Source: Malachius bipustulatus
Lineage: Eukaryota; Arthropoda; Insecta; Coleoptera; Melyridae
NCBI GenBank assembly: GCA_910589415.1
Contig: OU342639.1
Span: 14,082,268 to 14,146,267, forward strand
DNA length: 64,000 bases
Reading direction: 5' to 3'
The notes under the pieces are model-generated. The model was given only the letters and a program-made list of their open reading frames with translations, did not search any database and had not been told where the DNA came from. The position numbers were made by a program, and so were the translations under genes. Of this stretch, positions 56,819 through 64,000 are shown piece by piece; position 1 is the stretch's first letter, and each line of letters opens with the position of its first letter.

Positions 56819-59706
56819 AAAGGTTATAAAAAAGAACATACAGGTGATAAATAATCTATTAAAATTTGAGATCAGGTGTACAGTGGAGAAAATTATTGAG
56901 TTGGAGAGAGAGTTGTCCAGAGATTGGCAGTTTTTGGAGGACTCTCTTCCCAACCACATCTTATATGAATTTAAACGGAGAAATGATGTTGCTTACAACA
57001 GAAACTTTCATTTGATCAAACATAAGAACCAAAATAAGTTCAATAATTTACTACAAAATCTAAATAACAAACTAAAAACCAACGATTCATGGTGTAAAAA
57101 TGTTAGCAACACTACACTACCCACCAATATTCATAAATTCCTGTCACTAGGTCCAAAATTCAGTTTAGAGGTACCCAGTCGTAACTTTCCAATTCAAAAA
57201 TTGTTAGCCGATGTTGACGATATAATAAACAAACACCCCAACCACGAAAACAAAGATCTTCTACGAGCACAGTCCACCCATCTCATTACCAACTATTATA
57301 TAAACTCACAACCTGATCATAACAAGTTTCTTTTCCAACTATTCATAGAAACAAAAACGTTCCTGAAAAATCATCCTGACCTCATAGTAACCCAGTCAGA
57401 TAAGGGAAATGTCACAGTGATTATGTCCAGACAAGACTATCATAGATTAGCAAACAACATAATAGGAGATAATAAATACTATAAACCACTCATCAGGGAT
57501 CCAACTTTAACAATACAAAATAAGGTCAACCAAACCATCAAAGACCTATATAACAAAAGATACATCAATGAAACTGAGGCAAAATCCCTTTATGAATATA
57601 ACTCAATTCCTGCCAGATTCTATGGCATGCCCAAAATACACAAGCCAGAATTAAGCCTTAGACCGATAGTGTCGTGCATAAATACCCCCACATCCAAAAT
57701 ATCCAAATTTGTAGCCCAAATACTCCAGGCATCCCTTAACAACGAAAACAGATATTTTATCAGAGATTCTTTCCATTTCTCTGAACAGTTTAACAATTTT
57801 CAATTACCTAAAGACCATATTCTTGTCAGCTTTGACGTCATATCTTTATATACTAATATCCCCACAGATCTGGTATTAGAAGTTGTAGAAAAAAAGTGGG
57901 ATACTATAAAAACACATACAAACATACAGAAAACAGATTTCACACAGTTAATAAAATTAATTTTTGACTCGAACTACTTTTCATTCGACAACAAACTCTA
58001 TAAACAAACATTCGGCTGTCCAATGGGATCTAGCTTAAGTCCGATAGTAGCCAGAATAGTGATGGACCACATATTGGACGAGATTTGTGACTCACTCCCA
58101 TTCCAACTACCCTTTATAAAAAAATACGTGGATGACATCATAACAGCGGTTCCCAAAGATCAAATAGAGTCCACATTAGACTATTTCAATCGACATAATG
58201 AACATATCCAGTTCACTAAGGAAACAGAGATTAACAACTCCATACCATTCCTTGACACCAAAATAATTAGATTACCTAATGATCAAATAATACTTGATTG
58301 GTATAGAAAACCCATGTCATCAAACAGATTTATTCATTATTTATCAAACCACCCCATGCAACAAAAAATAAATTTAATCCGCAACATGAAAGAGAGAGTG
58401 AGAAACATCTCTCATCCTACCCTGTTACAAAAAAATCTCATAAACTTAAAATCCATTCTTGAAACCAATGGCTATCCCAAAAACCTACTAAACAGAATCC
58501 TGTATAGCACAACAAGGCAGCCAAACACACAAAACCAAAATAATAGACACCACACAACAGTTACCCAACCACGATTCGTCTCACTTCCACAGATAAACGA
58601 TCTCACGAATAAACTGACAAACCTCCTTAAAACAGATGATATAAAAATAGCAAAAAAGAATTTCTTCACAATTGACAGACTGTTCAGCGGACTGAAAGAC
58701 AGGATACCGAGTGAAAAACAGAGGAATGTAATATATCAGATTCCATGATGCGAAGCCTGTGAATTGGTTTATATAGGTCAAACATCCCAACTTTTAAAAA
58801 AACGTATTACACAACACAAGAGCGACATAAAAAATCCGGACAAGAAATGCGCATTAGCAGAACATTGTCGCAATACTTCTCATGAAGCAGACTTTCAAAA
58901 CTCAAAAATCCTAGAAATTGAAACTAATCAACGCAAGAGATGCTTCTTAGAAATGTTTCACATATCAAAAACAGAAAACACCATGAATCATAGAGCAGAC
59001 ATAGAAAAAATAAGCAACATCTATTCCTACCTGATAAAACTTAATTCCAATAACAACCCTCGGCTCACCTGACTCATAAATTTTCAAAATTTAATAATAA
59101 TAATTAACAACGTTCTGAGCATGACTGGAGGGTCAGTTCGTTGTGCGTGTCACCTCTGGCACTGTCACTTCACTCCTCACCAATACCAACTTCAATCAAA
59201 CTGTCACCAGTCATCAGACGTAAACATCAATTAAAACTGAAATAATCACCTGTCTGTTTCTTAAAGAACTAAAAATATTGTATTAAAAAGAAGAGGAAAT
59301 AACTGATAACAAATGTAAACATTAATATCTCACTGAAAGACATAATGGCCGCCTTCACAACAAAACAAGAAATTGAAGTTAATCAAAATTTGTGCTAGCA
59401 ATCGTAGAACATAACTAAGTGATAATGTATTGATTTTATTTTTTTAACAATGTAGAGTAGTTGTCCTATTGATGTATTTTTATCTTTGTGTTTTTTGTCC
59501 AGTTTTAACTTTAAGAAATCCTCACAGTTTGGTAAGGAAGACAATAATTATAACAACCTGGACCATCTCTAACTTTAGATGTAATTAAATTTTAGCATCC
59601 TGAAGATGGTATGTACTATACCGAAACGTCGATGTACAAACAATAGAGCACTCGAATAAATGCCCAAAATTACGTAAGCTGTTTTTCCCGTTACCACCCT
59701 TCACTA
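56819..59706 (+). mobile_element. Penelope-like element copy, plus strand, nearly full length
   Basis: It carries 574 bases (56819-57392) not present in the other copy, then the shared 2,314 bases. The 3' region contains the string CTGAAGATGG...CCGAAACGTC near 59601-59630, a motif typical of Penelope-like termini. The copy is joined head-to-head with the minus copy. The pair lies in the AT-rich loop of the outer palindrome, with AAATATATAAATATATA on both sides as a possible target duplication. Confidence 0.85.
56820..59072 (+). CDS. Penelope-like polyprotein: RT plus GIY-YIG endonuclease, with one internal TGA
   Basis: Penelope-like elements encode an RT related to telomerase and a GIY-YIG nuclease. 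The frame is open from the junction (56820) without ATG; the first long-frame codon at 56844 is GTG. An N-terminal helical part (FEIRCTVEKIIELERELSRD) precedes QSDKGNVTVIMSRQDYHRL, then RT with ARFYGMPKIHKP, LRPIVSCINTP, VSFDVISLYTNIP, FGCPMGSSLSPIVA and the catalytic KKYVDDIITAVP. IPFLDTKI and WYRKPMSSNRFIHYLSNHP complete the thumb. A TGA at 58746-58748 falls just before CEACELVYIGQTSQLLKKRI, where a Pro-Cys would be expected. The DNA reads CCATGATGCG, so a duplicated ATG triplet explains the stop. After it come the Cys pair, GIY-YIG core, CALAEHCRNTSHEADF and RCFLEMFHI, ending at 59072. All catalytic residues are present. Confidence 0.9.
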
Positions 59707-59730
59707 AATATATAAATATATATATATATA

Positions 59731-59899
59731 TCGTGGGCAGGTGAATTTTGGAAAACCACTTTTAGTGTATTTTTTAATAAAAAAATACACTATTGAGGAC
59801 GACATCACTTTTCGAAAATCACCCAAACTCATCAAATGTCCACCGATCATGACCCCCAGATCACGAAAAAGTGGTTTTCCAAAATTCACCTGCCCACGA
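59731..59899. mobile_element. 169-bp hairpin MITE (TCGTGGGCAG ends)
   Basis: TCGTGGGCAGGTGAATTTTG and its complement form terminal inverted repeats of about 36 bases. Just inside the left arm lies a second, smaller palindrome (AGTGTATTTTTTAATAAAAA and its complement). It is flanked by (AT)n on both sides, so a target duplication cannot be resolved. Partial copies are at 37.25 and 61.49 kb. Confidence 0.75.
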
Positions 59900-59934
59900 T
59901 ATATATATATTTATATATATATTTATATATTTCT

Positions 59935-61486
59935 CCAAAAACGCGAAATTTCGATTTTCAAAACGCTCCTGTAGCTTTATATTTAAAGATTAGTGAACGA
60001 AATTTTGGATCCTTTCAAAACGTTGGAATGATGTTAGATTTTCGTTGAAAAAATTTCCAAAAGTCGAGTCACTTCTAGAGGGTGTCCCTTCAAAATTCCC
60101 GCAAGCCGGTTCTTGTGGTATCATTTCAGGTCGCAGTTTTCAATCTAGGAGGCTGAAATTTTTGTGGGAGTAAGATATCCACAAGGAGTGGTCTGGTATT
60201 GCACTTGAGCAAAATCGGCCAAGCCGTTTCAAAATGGCAGCCATTTGAATTTTTTGAAAATTTGCTATTTTTTGAGCCCCTGTATGAGCAAGATGGCAAT
60301 AAAACTTTGAAATAAAATTAACAAGATTGGAAGAAAACTATTTGAAATTTGAATTAAAGCAATAAAATTGGCATTATTTATATTAATAAGCCAGTGGCGT
60401 GGGTAGGAAAAGGGTAAAAATGTCTAAATTTCTATAACCGTTTATGAGTTCATTTTTAAAGAAATTGAACTGAAATTTTCACAGTAGGTAAGTACACTAA
60501 TATCCTTTAACCCTTAAAAGTTTCAAGAAGTAAATAAGAAAAATGACGGAGATATAAATATTTTTTTTCATATGATGTTTATTTCTTTAAAATTTTAAAA
60601 CCGCTGCTGTAGCATCATATTTAAGGATTAGTGAACGAAATTTTTTACCCTTGTGAAACTTCGAAATGACATTTGATTTTCGTAAAAAAAATTTCCTAAA
60701 GCTGCGTTACTTCTACAGGGTGTCCCTCCAAATTAAAAACAAAAACCGTCTATGAGGCACGGTTTCTGATCGCAGTTTTCAATCTAGGGGGCTGAAATTT
60801 TTTTATGAGATAGCCGCAAGGAGCGTCTGGTTCTGTATTTGAGTAAAATCGAGCCGTTTCAAAATGGCGGCCTTTTCAATTTTAGAAAAAATTGCCAAAA
60901 TTTGAACCCCTATACCTACCTACCTATAAGCAAGTTAGAAAAACAAATTAACACGATTGGAAGAAAATTATTTTAAATTTGAGTTAATGCAGTAAAATTT
61001 GCATATTTTTCATTAATAAGCCAGTGGCGTGGGTAGGAAAAGGGTAAAAATGGCTAAATTTCTATAACCGTTTATTAGCCTTTTTTGAAGGAGTTGAGCT
61101 GAAGTTTTTCCAGTAGACAGTTTTAACATGATGTTTATTCCTCTAAAATTTCAAATTTTCGGTTTTCAAAATTCCCCTTTCACTTTTTGCGAATTTATTA
61201 AAGGCAGTGTAAAGAATAGTATTTTTTAAGTAAAGTTAGCCAGTGGCGGACACAGGAAAAGGAAAAAAAAATTAAATTTGCCAATTTTTTTTTATTTTGT
61301 TAAATTTAAAAATCCATTCTAAGGGACGTTTTCAAACTAAATGAAATGAAATTTTCTCAGTAAACCACTACGCTAATATGACCTGACTATGGAAAATTTC
61401 AGAAATCCCATTTAAAAAGCGGTGAAAATATTCATAATTGAATCGCATAAAAATACACTATTTCTGCGATTGATGCGCAAGAAGAT
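59935..61486 (-). repeat. Right outer arm of the nested palindrome
   Basis: Inverted copy of 52813-54480. It differs by scattered substitutions and by a deletion of about 100 bases near 61125 (relative to 53160-53270 in the left arm). It ends with the complement of CTTCTTGCGCATCAATCGCA, then joins a partial MITE. Confidence 0.8.
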
Positions 61487-61605
61487 TTTTCGTGATCTGG
61501 GGGTCATGATCGGTGGACATTTGATGAGTTTGGGTGATTTTCGAAAAGTGATGTCGTCCTCAATAGTGTATTTTTTTGTTAAAAAATACACTAAAACATA
61601 ACTTT
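61487..61605 (-). repeat. Partial copy of the hairpin MITE next to the palindrome
   Basis: TTCGTGATCTGGGGGTCATG, GGACATTTGATGAGTTTGGG and a TATTTTTTTGTTAAAAAATA hairpin match the interior of 59731-59899. The outer ends are missing. Confidence 0.6.
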
Positions 61606-61609
61606 GATA

Positions 61610-63150
61610 TGCCACTCTCATATGAGACATGCTGTATAGTCCAAAATAATTTTCAGTTGTAGGCACTACGACCTGTATAAGACCCAATTTAAATTTTCTT
61701 TAAATCGTGCACTATTTAGTCTACACAGACCGAGGCGTTCAACGCGCCCCACCCTGTATAAAAAGTAGTGTCGTCTTCTCTTAAGATTTAACACTGACTT
61801 AAACATTTATGTATTATTACTGCAAAATGTCAGAGATTTGTTCAACGTCAGTTGAACAAACACATCGGCTAACTAGTTGATTGAAAATCAGTAGAATTCG
61901 ATCTAGTTTTTCGTTTTATTCAAAAAAGTATATAGCTTCCATTGACACCAGACCTTCAAGAGGTCGTGTAGAGTAATGTGTATTAATCCAGAGAAAAATC
62001 CAGAGGAAAAAATATCAAAAATTTACTCCAGGAAAACCATTAATACGAGGTGAAGTTTTTACATGTAAATCCCTATTTTGCATTGAAAAAGAAACTTACT
62101 GTATGTATTCTCCTCATATTGTGCCATGTATAATTCTTATTATGAACTTCTTCACGAGGAGAGGAGAGTTGGAGGACTTCAAACATTGCCAGCCAGACTT
62201 CAGATGCAAGGATAAAAGAATTCGTAGCGAGTTTAGTCGAGTGACAAGCGTTAAAGAATATTTTTTCGTTGGAAAAAAGAATCGATAATGCGTCATAGTC
62301 GTAAATAATAATACTAATAATAGAAAAAGAAAATACTTATTAGGTTTATACAACATAATAATGAAAACACTTCTCGAAAAAGCAAAACCATCATTGCATG
62401 TTGCTACATCATTATTATAATTTATTCCAATGGCTGGATAATTTAGTGTAACAAATTAAATAATTTTTTTTAGTCAATAATCGTAAATTATTCACAGGTA
62501 ATAGCAGGCGATTTAATTTATTAAACGGATATTGATGCGATATACGGATAATGACTACCTTTTTACCATTGACAAACCTATGCGGCCAGAAGAAAATAAC
62601 AAAAATGATAAGAAGTTTATCTGTGTATACTGTATACCAGTATATGACTGCTGAGGGATCATCGAAGAGTCACATACAAAAAGTAAAAAAAATGCTTTTG
62701 AACTTCTTTTTCAAAATAATTTTATATAAATTGTCAATATTAAAGAAGTTGAGTTGTCAACTTCTCCTCATATCTCGGTCAATTTATAGATATTGACCAT
62801 TGACCATATTGACAATTTGACAATTAAGAGATATTTTTTCAGTATTATTATGTGACTCCTTGATGACCCCACAACAACATACTAAAGAGTATATCCGCTC
62901 CTTACCTGACACCGAGTATAACCAAAAATGTTCTCTGATGCAGAGGGCAACATCATTAACTCTGAGATCAGGGTTCTATTTCGGATCTTTTACAAGGATT
63001 CTGGATTCCCGGTAACTTTTGTGAAAGAAACTTTAATGCAGTGTAGTCGTTCCGTTAATGAGGAACACTTTTATTTCGGGAGAATAACTCAGAATAAGTG
63101 TTACTAATTTACCTATGTTTCTTTATCGACTTTTTTGAAAACTTATTCTA
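61610..63150. other. No supported feature
   Basis: AT-rich DNA. One CACCCTGTATAAAAAG string at about 61750 could be a worn CAGGGTG end. Frames near 62.1-62.35 kb overlap on both strands and show no motif. Confidence 0.25.
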
Positions 63151-63154
63151 AATA

Positions 63155-63875
63155 TAAATCGACCACAAGAAGAACTTCACAAATAAAATCAGTTTTTTTA
63201 GTGGACTTACGCACAGTTATAAAAACGGGACTGTATAACTTTTGTCATGTTACGTAACCAGATTTGTGACCAAAACCGTAACCACGATCAAAAACATACC
63301 AGAACAAATTTTTGGTTACCATAGAGCGTAGGGAATTGATAATTGCTGTTGTAGTCATTAAGAACAAATAATTGCAGTATACACTGCGCACAAATGAAAG
63401 TGTCGCACCCCAAAATTTTGCCTGAATTTGATTGTGAATAATTTCCGAAATTTCTAAGGGATTACGATTTTGATTTCAAATGTCAGTAGCCCTATCCCAT
63501 ATTTTTCTTTTTACTATATATTAACTAAAAGAAAACTGTCAACAAATTTTCTACAGGGTGATATGTAAAAGCGTGCAGAATCACTCCTCGAGATTTTTTT
63601 TAGTTTACATCCAATGATACAAAAAAATAAAGAATAGCGCTGCTGACATGCTGAAACACAATCGAAATCCCTCGGAAATATCGTAAGTGTCCCAAATCAG
63701 AATCAGGCAAAATTTTGGGGTGCGAAACTTTCATTTTTGCATATGTATATTATAATTATTTCTTCTTAAGAACGACAACAGCAACTGTCAATTACCTACG
63801 CTCTATGCTAACTAACAAGTTTGTTGCTCAAAGAAGTTGCATTTTATTTGTGAAGTTCTTCTTGTGGTCGATTTA
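63155..63875. mobile_element. Foldback element of about 720 bp, possibly nested
   Basis: Outer arms: TAAATCGACCACAAGAAGAA plus CTTCACAAATAAAA at 63155 against a perfect complement ending at 63875. Inner arms: GCACCCCAAAATTTTGCCTG (63405) against CAGGCAAAATTTTGGGGTGC (63704). The two sets are separated by partly matching sequence (AGCGTAGGGAATTGATAATT against its near complement). It has either very long imperfect arms or one foldback inside another. No coding capacity. Confidence 0.65.
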
Positions 63876-64000
63876 CCGTTTATATACAAAATCATCAACA
63901 CTATCTTCAAGAAAAAGCTAATAAATCGGAGCAAATCAGGTACCTTCAAAAATGTGTTTGGATACGTTGCGATACGAGACATTTGAAAGGACGATCATTC

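Noticed and set aside
55463..56959. 498-codon frame as a separate full Penelope protein
   Set aside because: Its first 48 or so residues are antisense to the N-terminal coding part of the plus copy. Only the part from the QSDKGNV motif is genuine.
52813..61486. The whole palindrome as an assembly or hairpin-read artefact
   Set aside because: The outer arms differ by substitutions and a deletion of about 100 bases, the 574-base spacer is single-copy, and a MITE lies on one side only, so the halves are not simple mirror duplicates. Read-level evidence would still be needed to exclude it for the inner arms.

Overview
The window looks like AT-rich, repeat-dominated intergenic or intronic DNA from an insect. 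I base this on its transposons: I-type and Jockey-type non-LTR retrotransposons, a Penelope-like element with a GIY-YIG domain, a DUF4817-type Tc1/mariner transposase, tRNA-derived SINEs and TA-flanked foldback elements. Scattered TAGGTACCTA-like strings fit the same picture. I could not assign an insect order. I found no intact single-copy host gene, no tRNA or rRNA gene and no CRISPR array. The best trace of a host gene is a GC-rich stretch ending in a strong splice donor at about 41.45-41.81 kb.

Layout. 1-8 kb: mostly unrecognised, with a worn Penelope fragment, one end of a CAGGGTG-type element and an acidic Ser-rich reading frame. 8.1-9.4 kb: a probable solo LTR inserted into a dispersed repeat. 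10-19.7 kb: foldback and MITE-like elements at 11.1, 12.0, 13.3, 16.75 and 18.1 kb. 22.0-25.4 kb: a SINE, then a nearly intact but 5'-truncated I-type retrotransposon with a perfect 13-bp target-site duplication; its unoccupied paralogous site is also in the window, at 35.3 kb. 27.9-34.0 kb: a foldback element followed by a Jockey/CR1-like retrotransposon broken by three later insertions (a 1.2-kb palindrome, a SINE and a 649-bp MITE). 35.4-37.1 kb: a truncated Jockey-type copy on the minus strand. 37.35-40.39 kb: a 3.03-kb mariner-type element with inverted repeats of about 480 bp. 43.7-49.8 kb: further decayed Jockey-type copies and a second SINE family. 51.4-52.25 kb: the RNase H end of a second I/R1-type element. 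52.8-61.5 kb: a nested palindrome about 8.7 kb long, with a head-to-head pair of Penelope-like copies in its loop. 63.2-63.9 kb: another foldback.

The genes do not form a pathway. The sequence records successive insertions, and the order can be read in several places from target-site duplications, interrupted reading frames and empty paralogous sites. The most notable signals are: the Penelope palindrome whose 2,314-bp arms share the same stop codon; a group of TA-flanked CAGGGTG elements, three of which repeat the terminal motif 109-110 bp inside; and a palindrome whose centre appears to retain only the first codons of a transposase.
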